A program made the position numbers and the translations under genes. From Pedobacter chinensis (GTDB lineage: Bacteria > Bacteroidota > Bacteroidia > Sphingobacteriales > Sphingobacteriaceae), in NCBI RefSeq assembly GCF_003339865.1, contig NZ_QPKV01000013.1:1-64000 (forward strand): a DNA stretch of 64,000 nucleotides. The letters are read 5' to 3'. The notes under the pieces are model-generated. The model had not been told where the DNA came from, did no database searches, and saw only the letters and a program-made list of their open reading frames with translations. Every line of letters starts with the position of its first letter. Positions within the stretch are counted from its first letter, which is position 1. This document shows, piece after piece, positions 8,432 through 17,090 of this stretch.

Positions 8432-8854
8432 TTAATCTGAAATCTCTTTCTCCATTACCACAAAATCGTACCCGTCTTTATAAAAGATTTTTTCGGTTTC
8501 GTGGAATCCAAATTTATAATAAAATTCTTTAGCATTTACCCGGGCATTGCACCAGAGCCTGGTTGCTTTCTGAATTTTACAAAAATCTAAGATATATTCC
8601 ATTAACTGCGATCCATATCCTGATTTTTGAGCTTCGGGCAATACAGCAAGTTTTCTGAATTGATAAACATCACCTTTCTGAAATAAGGATACTACGCCCG
8701 TTAGTTTATGATCTGCATACAATCCGAAGTGGATTCCATCAAAATCATCAGGAAGCTTTACATGATCAAAAGGTAATTCCGGATACATCGCTTCGTGACG
8801 AATTCGCCAGGTTAATGAAGGGAATATTTGTTCAATTTGAATTAAAGGAGACAT
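8432..8854 (-). CDS. GNAT family N-acetyltransferase
   Basis: A 140-residue GNAT protein. The acetyl-CoA-binding motif A is present at ~72-90 as RKLAVLPEAQKSGYGSQLM (R/Q-x-x-G-x-G/A type), and motif B residues FYYKFGFHETEKIFYKDG lie near 112-129. The substrate is not predictable. The start overlaps the end of the MFS transporter gene by 23 bp, so the pair forms one unit; an exporter plus acetyltransferase suggests handling of a small toxic or signalling molecule, but that is only context. No membrane segments. Confidence 0.87.
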   Translation of the reverse strand: MSPLIQIEQIFPSLTWRIRHEAMYPELPFDHVKLPDDFDGIHFGLYADHKLTGVVSLFQKGDVYQFRKLAVLPEAQKSGYGSQLMEYILDFCKIQKATRLWCNARVNAKEFYYKFGFHETEKIFYKDGYDFVVMEKEISD

Positions 8855-10025
8855 TCTTAACTTTTCGTCCGTAAAATAGGTAAATAAAAATATTTAGAAT
8901 AATGATTCCGGTCATGCCGTAACAAAACAATGCCCATCCTCCCTGATCCCATAACCATAGCCCTAATGCTGAACCACAACTGGCACCGATAAAACTTACC
9001 GACATAAAGATTGTATTGAGCCGGTTTCTCGCTTCGGGAATCAAGGTATAAATTCTGGTTTGGTTTGTAACATGAATGGCTTGTTGCCCGATATCAATGA
9101 GCACGATTCCAATAACAAAAAGGTATAAATGATTATTAGTGAAATAAAATAAAGCAATACTAATCATCTGTAAAACGAAGCCAATCATGAGGTTTTTGCG
9201 TGGATTATTGCCATCACTCAATTTTCCAACAAGTGGTGCGGCTAAAGCACCAGCTGCACCGGCAATTCCAAATAAGCCGATTTGCAGGGTTTGGAGGTTG
9301 AAAGGTGGATTCGCTAAAAACAATACCATTGTTGTCCAGAATGCACTTATGACAGCAAAAGCCAAAAAATTAATGAGTGAGGTTTCGCGTAAGGCTGGTT
9401 GAGTTTTAATGTAGCCAAACATCGAACCCATCAGTTGTTGATATGTACCCTTAAAAGCAGGGAAACTTTGAGGGAAACGTTTTGCCATCAATCCAATAAG
9501 CAGAACACAAATTGCGGCCGCCATATAATAAACGGCTCTCCAACCCAGCCAGAAACCGATACTTCCGCTTACTGCTCTTGATGCCAGGATACCCACCAAT
9601 AATCCGCTCATGATTATTCCAATATTCGCTCCACGATTTTCATCAGAACTCAAATTGGCTGCCAGCGGTAAAATGAGTTGCGGCACAATGGAGCAGGCTC
9701 CGATAAGAAGTGAAGCAACCTCGAGCAAAAGAAATGAGCGCGAAACTGCTGCCATTAACAAAGCCAATATGGCCATGCTGGTAATAACGAGGATTTGCCT
9801 TTTACGTTCAAACATATCGCCGAGCGGAACAAGCAGGAATAAACCCAAAGCATAGCCAATTTGAGTGATGTAGGTAATTCTGCCTGCATCAGTTTCTGTT
9901 AAACTGAAATCTTTCGCAATTAAAATCACCAGAGGTTGGCAATAATAAATATTGGCTACAATAAGCCCCGTACAAAAGGCCATTAAAAGAATATCTAGCC
10001 TGGATAATTTTGAAGTAATCTGCAT
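8832..10025 (-). CDS. MFS transporter
   Basis: A 397-residue inner-membrane protein with about 12 hydrophobic spans. Family marks are the loop 2-3 motif GDMFERKRQ, the conserved region NIYYCQPLVILIAKDFSL at the end of TM1, and the C-half loop GKLSDGNNPRKN. It resembles the YnfM/drug-exporter branch of the major facilitator superfamily, which expels small molecules by proton antiport. The substrate is unknown. It is followed by and overlaps a GNAT gene. Confidence 0.88.
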   Translation of the reverse strand: MQITSKLSRLDILLMAFCTGLIVANIYYCQPLVILIAKDFSLTETDAGRITYITQIGYALGLFLLVPLGDMFERKRQILVITSMAILALLMAAVSRSFLLLEVASLLIGACSIVPQLILPLAANLSSDENRGANIGIIMSGLLVGILASRAVSGSIGFWLGWRAVYYMAAAICVLLIGLMAKRFPQSFPAFKGTYQQLMGSMFGYIKTQPALRETSLINFLAFAVISAFWTTMVLFLANPPFNLQTLQIGLFGIAGAAGALAAPLVGKLSDGNNPRKNLMIGFVLQMISIALFYFTNNHLYLFVIGIVLIDIGQQAIHVTNQTRIYTLIPEARNRLNTIFMSVSFIGASCGSALGLWLWDQGGWALFCYGMTGIIILNIFIYLFYGRKVKNVSFNSN

Positions 10026-10103
10026 TTTAGGTAATGAAGTTTAAGGTGTAAGGCATCGGTATGAAATTAGAATGTAAGCAACTCATACCTTAAAACCTTA
10101 ACC

Positions 10104-11645
10104 TTACAAAGGTATATTGCCATGTTTTTTTCGGGGATTGTTAACTACCTTATTTTCTAACATCTTGAAAGCTTTTATCAACTTTGCTCTTGTTTGAGAT
10201 GGCTCGATAACCTCATCAATAAATCCACGTTCTGCTGCACGATAAGGGTTGGCGAAAATATCAGAATATAATTTTTCTTTTTCCAGCCATTTTTCCTGAG
10301 GATTTTCTGCTTTGGAAATTTCTCTTTTAAAGATGATTTCGGCGGCGCCTTTTGCGCCCATTACAGCAATTTCAGCGCTTGGCCAGGCGTAATTCATATC
10401 GGCACCGATGTGTTTGCTGTTCATCACATCATAAGCACCACCATAAGCTTTTCTGGTAATAACGGTAATTCGGGGGACGGTAGCTTCGCTGAAAGCATAA
10501 AGTAATTTTGCACCGTTGCTAATGATTCCGTTCCATTCCTGATCAGTGCCTGGAAGAAAACCCGGAACATCTTCAAAAACAAGCAGTGGGATATTAAAAC
10601 AATCACAAAAGCGAACAAAACGGGCTGCTTTAGTTGATGAATTGCTATCTAAAACGCCTGCCAAATAAGCGGGTTGATTGGCAACAATGCCGATGCTTCT
10701 TCCTGCTAAACGAGCAAAGCCAACTACAATATTTTCGGCATACGCTGCATGCACTTCCAAAAAGCTTTCAATATCCACAACTTCTGAAATAACCCCGCGA
10801 ATATCATAAGGTTGAGAAGCATTCTGAGGCATAAAAGTATTTAATGATAACCTGCTTTCATCACCAGATTCATAGGGAAATTGTTCGGGGATTTCTTCGC
10901 AGTTTTGAGGCATGTAACTTAATAATTTTTTCAAATGATCAATCGCTTCAATCTCATTGGCACAGGCAAAATGAGTTACACCAGATTTAGTGGCATGTGT
11001 ATTCGCACCGCCTAACTCTTCTGATGTTACTTCTTCATGTGTTACTGTTTTAACCACATTTGGTCCTGTAACAAACATATAAGAAGTGTTTTCCACCATT
11101 AAAATGAAATCAGTAATGGCTGGCGAATAAACAGCTCCCCCGGCACAAGGCCCCATAATTGCCGATAACTGAGGTATTACCCCCGAAGCCTGAACATTTT
11201 TATAAAAAATATCTGCATAGCCACCTAATGAAACCACTCCTTCCTGAATTCGGGCACCACCACTATCGTTTAATCCAATTAAAGGCGCTCCATTTTTCAT
11301 CGCCATATCCATCAACTTGCAGATTTTTTCTGCGTGAGTTTCAGATAACGATCCGCCAAAAACAGTGAAGTCTTGCGAAAAGACATAAGTTAAACGCCCG
11401 TTAATGGTGCCATAACCGGTTACCACACCATCTCCTAAATATTTTTCACGTTCCATTCCAAAATCTGTGCTTCGGTGCGAAACAAACATGCCAATTTCTT
11501 CAAAACTTCCTTCGTCCATTAGGAAATGAATACGCTCACGAGCAGTAAGTTTTCCTTTTTTATGCTGGCTATCAATACGGGCTTGTCCGCCACCAAGATT
11601 CGCCTGATGTATTTTATCTTGAAGTAAAGCTATTTTTTTATCCAT
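10104..11645 (-). CDS. Acyl-CoA carboxylase beta subunit (propionyl-CoA carboxylase type)
   Basis: A 513-residue carboxyltransferase subunit. It carries a crotonase-fold N-half (KLTARERIHFLMDEGSFEE, DFTVFGGSLSETHAEKI) and C-half (FEDVPGFLPGTDQEWNGII, KAYGGAYDVMNSKHIG, WPSAEIAVMGAKGAAEI). The oxyanion-hole blocks GGARIQEGV and GPCAGGAVYSP are intact. The size and motifs fit propionyl/methylmalonyl-CoA carboxyltransferase rather than AccD, as there is no N-terminal Cys4 zinc ribbon. It moves carboxyl groups from carboxybiotin to an acyl-CoA, normally with a biotin carboxylase/carrier subunit; none is encoded next to it. Monocistronic. Confidence 0.92.
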   Translation of the reverse strand: MDKKIALLQDKIHQANLGGGQARIDSQHKKGKLTARERIHFLMDEGSFEEIGMFVSHRSTDFGMEREKYLGDGVVTGYGTINGRLTYVFSQDFTVFGGSLSETHAEKICKLMDMAMKNGAPLIGLNDSGGARIQEGVVSLGGYADIFYKNVQASGVIPQLSAIMGPCAGGAVYSPAITDFILMVENTSYMFVTGPNVVKTVTHEEVTSEELGGANTHATKSGVTHFACANEIEAIDHLKKLLSYMPQNCEEIPEQFPYESGDESRLSLNTFMPQNASQPYDIRGVISEVVDIESFLEVHAAYAENIVVGFARLAGRSIGIVANQPAYLAGVLDSNSSTKAARFVRFCDCFNIPLLVFEDVPGFLPGTDQEWNGIISNGAKLLYAFSEATVPRITVITRKAYGGAYDVMNSKHIGADMNYAWPSAEIAVMGAKGAAEIIFKREISKAENPQEKWLEKEKLYSDIFANPYRAAERGFIDEVIEPSQTRAKLIKAFKMLENKVVNNPRKKHGNIPL

Positions 11646-11899
11646 TGCTGATGTTATGAGAATTTAAAATTAAAAATTACTGGCGGTAATACAAGTAACA
11701 GGCGAAGTTTGTATGAGGTATGAACAGGATAGGCCTGCGGAGAGAAAGATGAGTAGGCGCGGCCAAAAATTTCGTTCCGAAAGGAATTTACCTCTAAAAA
11801 CTATTTGAAAATCAGTTAATTTAACTTTCGATTCATGCTTTTAACACTTATATTACAATTTTTTTACAGCCTAAAGCATTGAAAAACCAATTATCCGTT

Positions 11900-11907
11900 T
11901 ATTTTTG
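11900..11907 (+). promoter_or_regulatory. Bacteroidota -7 promoter box (TATTTTTG)
   Basis: Matches TAnnTTTG exactly and sits 35 bp before the ATG at 11943, giving a short leader. No convincing -33 TTG is seen. Confidence 0.5.
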
Positions 11908-11942
11908 TAAAGTTACATTAGAATAAGATTAGGGTTTTATCA

Positions 11943-12287
11943 ATGTTTTTAAGAAAATACAAATATATAATCGTTGCTGCATTTATGTTCATCTTCTCTG
12001 CGAAGATGGCAATTTCTGGTGCGCCGGTTTTTTGTAAAGGCATTGATAAGGAAATCATGAACGCTGTAATCATGCAAATTGAGTTAGAGCATGATGGCGG
12101 AAAAGACTCCGCCAAAGACACAGTGAAATTTACCGATTTTAAGCTGTTCGAGCTAAATCATCCAATCTTTTCTTATGAATTCTCTTCCAGTCATTTCTTT
12201 CTGAAGAGCAGTTTTATCGAGCATTTTAAGCGATATGTAGATCCATATCATCCTACGGTTCCAACACCACCACCTAACTTTATTTAG
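11943..12287 (+). CDS. Small exported protein of unknown function
   Basis: A 114-residue protein with an N-terminal signal or anchor segment (YKYIIVAAFMFIFSAKMAISG, residues 7-27). The remainder is acidic then aromatic and ends in a proline-rich tail, DPYHPTVPTPPPNFI. I do not recognise a family. A matching -7 box lies 35 bp upstream, which supports a real gene. It precedes the SulP transporter by 160 bp on the same strand, and no terminator is obvious in between, so it may be co-transcribed with the bicarbonate/CO2 genes; no functional link can be shown. Confidence 0.6.
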   Translation: MFLRKYKYIIVAAFMFIFSAKMAISGAPVFCKGIDKEIMNAVIMQIELEHDGGKDSAKDTVKFTDFKLFELNHPIFSYEFSSSHFFLKSSFIEHFKRYVDPYHPTVPTPPPNFI

Positions 12288-12447
12288 TTTTTTCATTTGG
12301 GGTAGTCCCTTCATTCTGTACATCAACACATACTGACTTGTTTAAAATTCTGGTTTAATTCCAGTGTTAAACACACGTTGTTGCATGATTGTATTGAAGC
12401 ATTCCCCGCGATTTATTCGTTAAAATTTACTAGATAATTATATCGTT

Positions 12448-14052
12448 ATGCAAAAGTTTAACCCGGCCTTTTCAGGTTCGGACGTGAAGAAATATTTTCT
12501 TAAAAAGAATTTAAAGAAAGATCTTCCCGCAAGTATTGTAGTTTTTTTAGTGGCCTTGCCACTTTGTTTAGGCATTGCACTAGCCTCAGGTGCCCCCTTA
12601 TTCGCCGGATTAATCACTGGTATCATAGGCGGAATAGTTGTCGCTTCCTTTAGCGGCTCACAGTTAAGTGTTAGTGGGCCGGCAGCCGGGTTGACAGTTA
12701 TTGTTTTAGGAGCCATAACATCATTAGGTAGTTATCCAACCTTTTTGCTTGCCGTGGTGTTAGCAGGGGTTTTTCAATTGATTTTAGGTTTTGTTAAAGC
12801 AGGAACTATCGGTAATTATTTTCCATCAAGTGTGATTGAGGGAATGCTTGCAGCGATTGGTTTGATTTTAATTTTAAAACAACTGCCACATGCATTAGGT
12901 GTTGATACCGATTTTAGTGGTGATGAGGGATTCTTTCAGCAAGATCATGAGAATACTTTTTCTGCAATTACGGCTGCACTAAGCCATTTTAGTTTAGCTG
13001 CAGTAATTATAAGTGTCTTATCAATCGCAATTTTAATATTTTGGCCTAGATTTAAAAAGCTGGCTATTGTACCTGCACCACTTATTGTTGTGATTATTGG
13101 TGTAGTCGGTAGCATGGTGTTTGCCGGTACAGAAAGCGCCTTAAGAGCCGATCAAATGGTTAAAATCCCTGTTGTAGGTGGTTTTGGCGAATTTTTAGGC
13201 TTATTTACCACACCCGATTTTTCTCAGCTGGCAAATAAAAATGTTTACATTGTTGCTTTAACTATAGCTGTTGTAGCCAGTTTGGAAACATTATTGAGTA
13301 TAGAAGCTGTAGATAAAATTGACCCAATTAAAAGGGTAACACCAACAAACAAAGAGTTGATTGCACAAGGTTTGGGTAATATCACAAGTGGTATGGTTGG
13401 TGGTTTACCCATGACCTCGGTAATTGTTAGAAGTTCGGCAAATGTAAATGCTGGTGGTAGAACTAAAATGTCAGCTATATTTCATGGCGTTTGGTTGTTA
13501 TTATCACTGTTATTTATTCCGCAATTCATTAATATGATTCCGCTTTCCTGTTTAGCGGCCATTCTGTTGGTAACAGGTTATAAGTTAACACGAATCAGCT
13601 TATTTAAACACATGTATCATAAAGGTTGGGATCAATTCGTACCTTTTGTAGTCACTGTTGTTGCGGTATTATTTACCGATTTATTAAAGGGTGTTGCAAT
13701 TGGGATGCTGGTTTCTATTTTCTATCTTTTACGTACCAACATGCGTAATCCATACTTCTACAGAATTACTAATGAAGGTGATAAAAAGAATATCAGAATT
13801 AAATTGGCAGAAGAGGTTTCTTTCTTAAATAAAGCAGCGATACAAGTGGTTTTAACGAATATTCCAAAAGAAACAAATGTAATTATTGATGGTTCAAATG
13901 CCAGGTATATAGACCCTGACGTATTGGAGACTATTTTTAATTACAAACATAATGCTTATACAAAAGGCATTATTGTAACCTTAGAAAATGTACAGAAGCA
14001 TTATACTGTACCAAAATTAACGAACAAAGTGGTAGAAGACATTAACAAATAA
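12448..14052 (+). CDS. SulP family inorganic anion transporter
   Basis: A 534-residue membrane protein with the SulP/SLC26 fold: roughly 11-13 hydrophobic spans between residues ~25 and 425, starting with LPASIVVFLVALPLCLGIAL and GLITGIIGGIVVASFSGS, where SGPAAGLTVIV marks the substrate-site half-helix. The cytoplasmic tail (~445-534) is STAS-like but short (VIIDGSNARYIDPDVLETI). Family members carry bicarbonate, sulfate or other anions. The next gene, 4 bp downstream, is a beta-carbonic anhydrase, which points to bicarbonate as substrate. This is inference from context, but the pairing is common for BicA-like SulP proteins. Confidence 0.9.
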   Translation: MQKFNPAFSGSDVKKYFLKKNLKKDLPASIVVFLVALPLCLGIALASGAPLFAGLITGIIGGIVVASFSGSQLSVSGPAAGLTVIVLGAITSLGSYPTFLLAVVLAGVFQLILGFVKAGTIGNYFPSSVIEGMLAAIGLILILKQLPHALGVDTDFSGDEGFFQQDHENTFSAITAALSHFSLAAVIISVLSIAILIFWPRFKKLAIVPAPLIVVIIGVVGSMVFAGTESALRADQMVKIPVVGGFGEFLGLFTTPDFSQLANKNVYIVALTIAVVASLETLLSIEAVDKIDPIKRVTPTNKELIAQGLGNITSGMVGGLPMTSVIVRSSANVNAGGRTKMSAIFHGVWLLLSLLFIPQFINMIPLSCLAAILLVTGYKLTRISLFKHMYHKGWDQFVPFVVTVVAVLFTDLLKGVAIGMLVSIFYLLRTNMRNPYFYRITNEGDKKNIRIKLAEEVSFLNKAAIQVVLTNIPKETNVIIDGSNARYIDPDVLETIFNYKHNAYTKGIIVTLENVQKHYTVPKLTNKVVEDINK

Positions 14053-14056
14053 TTTT

Positions 14057-14713
14057 ATGTGCGCAAAAACAATAGAAACAAAAGATATATCATACGAAAC
14101 ATTATTGCAGGGAAACAGAGATTGGGTAAAGGATATGCAAGATTCAGATCCAACCTTTTTCGATAAACTTTCTGAAGGGCAAAATCCACCTGTATTGTGG
14201 ATTGGCTGTTCGGATAGCCGTGTTCCTGCAAACCAAATTACGAATACCAAACCTGGCGATGTTTTCGTACATAGAAATATTGCAAACGTAGTTGTTCATA
14301 CCGATATGAACATGCTTTCGGTTTTGGATTATTCAGTAAACGTATTAAAAGTAAAACATGTAATTGTTTGCGGTCATTATGGCTGCGGCGGCGTTAAAGC
14401 CGCTTTAGGAAATAAACAAGTTGGTATTATTGATAACTGGTTAAGAAATATTCGTGATGTGTACCGCACGCACGACCGGGAAATGGAAACCATTAAAGAT
14501 GCTGAACAAAAGTTCGATCGATTAGTTGAATTAAACGCCATTGAAGGCGCTGCAAATATTATGAACACCTCAATTGTACAAAATGCCTGGTCTAATGGTC
14601 AGGAATTATCTGTACATGCCTGGGTTTATAGTTTAAAAACAGGGATTATCAAAGATTTGAAAGTAACCAGTTCGAGCCTTGATGATGTTACTCCTGTGTT
14701 TAAAGTAAGTTAA
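14057..14713 (+). CDS. can: Beta-class carbonic anhydrase
   Basis: A 218-residue zinc enzyme interconverting CO2 and bicarbonate. Ligands are all present: C51 in WIGCSDSRVP, with the D53-R55 dyad, and H107 and C110 in CGHYGCGGV. The length matches plant/bacterial-type beta-CAs. It is 4 bp behind the SulP gene and ends before a hairpin terminator, so the two form an operon. Together they would import bicarbonate and equilibrate it with CO2 for carboxylating enzymes; a carboxyltransferase gene lies 2.3 kb upstream on the other strand but is not part of this unit. Confidence 0.93.
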   Translation: MCAKTIETKDISYETLLQGNRDWVKDMQDSDPTFFDKLSEGQNPPVLWIGCSDSRVPANQITNTKPGDVFVHRNIANVVVHTDMNMLSVLDYSVNVLKVKHVIVCGHYGCGGVKAALGNKQVGIIDNWLRNIRDVYRTHDREMETIKDAEQKFDRLVELNAIEGAANIMNTSIVQNAWSNGQELSVHAWVYSLKTGIIKDLKVTSSSLDDVTPVFKVS

Positions 14714-14748
14714 TCTACATCCCATAGATGTAATTTTTAGTTTGTTAG

Positions 14749-14775
14749 GAAGCCCCGACATTATGTTGGGGCTTT
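14749..14775 (+). terminator. Hairpin terminator after can
   Basis: Stem AAGCCCCGACA / TGTTGGGGCTT with a three-base loop and one wobble pair, followed by TTATTCTTCTTC. It also reaches the stop of the convergent gene at 14774. Confidence 0.75.
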
Positions 14776-15034
14776 ATTCTTCTTCTGTATTTGGCATGTT
14801 TCCTGCATGACCTTTGTTCCCTTTTTCAGCATCTTCACGTGCTTCCTCTGAACCAAAATCGCCCTTGCCAAAATCACGGGCTAAATTTTCTGCTTCAGAT
14901 TTAATGCGATTCTTGTCGCTGTTTTCATCGCTGCGGTGGCGGGGAACCTGTTGATCCGGCATATTCGTTTTATCTGCTGAGTTATCCGCATTTTTATCGC
15001 GTAGGTTATCGTTTTGATCTTTTTCGTTTTCCAT
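14774..15034 (-). CDS. Small hydrophilic, probably disordered protein
   Basis: An 86-residue protein almost devoid of hydrophobic residues, rich in Asp, Glu, Lys, Asn and Gly (MENEKDQNDNLRDKNADNS..., AREDAEKGNKGHAGNMPNTEEE). It is likely disordered. Such small hydrophilic proteins occur in Sphingobacteriaceae genomes, but I know no family function. The frame uses an ATG, ends inside the can terminator, and no better gene exists on either strand. Composition resembles stress-associated hydrophilins, a weak analogy. Confidence 0.55.
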   Translation of the reverse strand: MENEKDQNDNLRDKNADNSADKTNMPDQQVPRHRSDENSDKNRIKSEAENLARDFGKGDFGSEEAREDAEKGNKGHAGNMPNTEEE

Positions 15035-15192
15035 GATCTTTCATTTTGAATCTTATTAAGAAACAGCTGCAAACTGATTTAGTTTTATAATGTCGTAGGG
15101 AAGGGGAAGTTCCAGATCTTCATTTCAATGGCCTACCATTAAGAATCAGAAATTTATTTGCACTGCATTTACGATTAAAGCCTGTGAAAAAG

Positions 15193-15220
15193 AAAAACCC
15201 CTGATTACCCAGAGGTTTTA
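15193..15220 (-). terminator. Weak hairpin, possible pruA terminator
   Basis: AAAACCCCT and AGAGGTTTT pair with one mismatch around an 8-base loop; on the minus strand an A/T-rich tract follows. It lies ~100 bp past the pruA stop, so pruA would carry a long 3' end. Confidence 0.4.
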
Positions 15221-15317
15221 AATGTTTTTAAGCGTTGACAACTTTCCGGCGATTTTTGCAATAAAGTAGTCAACGCTAAATTAATCTGTTTGTGTTTCTA
15301 TGAACCAAATAATTTTC

Positions 15318-16952
15318 TTAATCTTCAGCTAAGAAGGGATATCGATAATCTGTTGGTGATTCAAAAACCTCTTTAATGGTACGTGGAGAAACCCAACGCA
15401 ATAAGTTAATCATTGAACCTGCTTTGTCATTTGTACCAGAACCTCTGGCGCCGCCAAATGGTTGCTGGCCAACAACGGCACCGGTACATTTATCATTAAT
15501 GTAGAAGTTACCAGCTGCATTACGTAGCGCATGACTGGCTTTTTCTATTGCATAACGATCCTGAGCAATTAAAGCACCGGTTAAAGCATATGGAGATGTG
15601 GTATCGATCACTTCTAAAATGGAATCGAAATCCTGATCTGCATAAACATAAACGGTTAAAACCGGGCCAAATAATTCTTCGCACATTGTAGTGTATTTCG
15701 GATCGTCAACCACTAAAACGGTAGGTTCAACAAAATAACCTTTACTCTTATCGTAATTGCCACCAGCAATAATTTCCACACCTTTGTCTTTCTTAGCCTG
15801 GTCAATGTATTTCGCTAATTTATCGAATGAACGCTCATCGATAACGGCATTGATGAAATTAGTGAAATCTTCAGTCCCACCCATTTTAAAAGTAGCCAAA
15901 TCGCGTAACATTTGTTTTTTGATTTCTGGCCAAAGACTTTCTGCAATGTAAACACGACTTGCAGCCGAACATTTTTGTCCCTGGTATTCGAAAGCACCCC
16001 GAACAATTGCTGTATTTGCGATATCAACCTGTGCAGACGGATGAACGAGGATAAAATCTTTTCCACCCGTTTCGCCTACAATACGAGGATATGATTTGTA
16101 TTTGTGGATGTTTGTTCCAATTGTTTTCCAGATTTCCTGAAACACTTTTGTTGAACCGGTAAAGTGTATTCCTGCAAAATCAGGATGGTTAAAGATAACC
16201 TCGCCGGTTTCAGGGCCATCAGCATAAACTAAATTTACAACTCCGTCAGGTAAGCCTGCTTCACGGAAAATTTCCATTAAAAGGTTAGCTGCATAAACCT
16301 GGGTGTCAGCAGGTTTCCAAACCACAACATTACCCATCATTGCGGCTGATGCAGGTAAATTTGCAGCAATTGCTGTGAAGTTGAATGGTGTTAATGCAAA
16401 AACGAAACCCTCTAACGGGCGTTGCTCTACACGGTTCCAGCTTCCACGAGGAGAAACAGGAGGCTGTTGTTTATAAATATCAGACATATAACTCACGTTA
16501 AAACGTAAGAAATCAATTAATTCGCAAGCGGCATCAATTTCTGCCTGATACGCATTTTTGCTTTGACCAAGCATGGTCGCAGCATTTAATTTATAACGAT
16601 ACTTACCAGCTATTAAATCAGCAGCTTTTAAAAAGATTGCGGCTCTGTGCTCCCACGCAAGATTTTCCCAGTCTTGTTTTGCTGCTAATGCGGCATCAAT
16701 CGCTTGTGTGATATGTGTTTTATCGCCAATACTGAATTGGGCCAAAACATGCTGATGATCGTGTGGTGGAACAACCTTACCTTTTTTAGTGGTGTGAACT
16801 TGTTTTCCGCCAATATACATCGGGATATCTTGTTGATGTGAACGGGCCTCAGCAAGTGCCTCTTTCAATAGTGCACGTTCTTTACTGCCTGGGCCGTAGT
16901 TTAATATAGGTTCGTTTACCGGAGTGGGTACGTTAAAAAATCCTTTAAGCAT
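15318..16952 (-). CDS. pruA: L-glutamate gamma-semialdehyde dehydrogenase
   Basis: A 544-residue NAD-dependent aldehyde dehydrogenase (1-pyrroline-5-carboxylate dehydrogenase), the second step of proline breakdown to glutamate. The catalytic Cys is C328 in YQGQKCSAASR and the general base is E294 in RIVGETGGKDF. Other ALDH motifs are LTPFNFTAIAANLPA, VVWKPADTQVYAANL and IHFTGSTKVF. The N-terminal PTPVNEPILNYGPGS and the length fit the mono-functional P5CDH type found in eukaryotes and Bacteroidota. No putA proline dehydrogenase is fused or adjacent. A -7 box TATCTTTG lies 21 bp upstream of the ATG. Confidence 0.93.
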   Translation of the reverse strand: MLKGFFNVPTPVNEPILNYGPGSKERALLKEALAEARSHQQDIPMYIGGKQVHTTKKGKVVPPHDHQHVLAQFSIGDKTHITQAIDAALAAKQDWENLAWEHRAAIFLKAADLIAGKYRYKLNAATMLGQSKNAYQAEIDAACELIDFLRFNVSYMSDIYKQQPPVSPRGSWNRVEQRPLEGFVFALTPFNFTAIAANLPASAAMMGNVVVWKPADTQVYAANLLMEIFREAGLPDGVVNLVYADGPETGEVIFNHPDFAGIHFTGSTKVFQEIWKTIGTNIHKYKSYPRIVGETGGKDFILVHPSAQVDIANTAIVRGAFEYQGQKCSAASRVYIAESLWPEIKKQMLRDLATFKMGGTEDFTNFINAVIDERSFDKLAKYIDQAKKDKGVEIIAGGNYDKSKGYFVEPTVLVVDDPKYTTMCEELFGPVLTVYVYADQDFDSILEVIDTTSPYALTGALIAQDRYAIEKASHALRNAAGNFYINDKCTGAVVGQQPFGGARGSGTNDKAGSMINLLRWVSPRTIKEVFESPTDYRYPFLAED

Positions 16953-16973
16953 AGTGTATTTTTATGAGTTGCG

Positions 16974-16981
16974 CAAAGATA
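16974..16981 (-). promoter_or_regulatory. Bacteroidota -7 promoter box for pruA (TATCTTTG)
   Basis: On the minus strand the sequence TATCTTTG fits TAnnTTTG and ends 21 bp before the pruA start. No clear -33 TTG at the usual distance. Confidence 0.5.
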
Positions 16982-17090
16982 AGGCTTTTTAGGCTAGACC
17001 ATTCTATTATTCTGTAAAGAAAATAGGGCAAACGTTTGAGTGTTTTTTAGCTTTCATCGGGTAATTTAAGATTTATAAATATTTTATTAC

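Noticed and set aside
12438..12716. 92-residue frame on the minus strand opposite the SulP gene start
   Set aside because: It is a complement shadow of the transporter's first spans.
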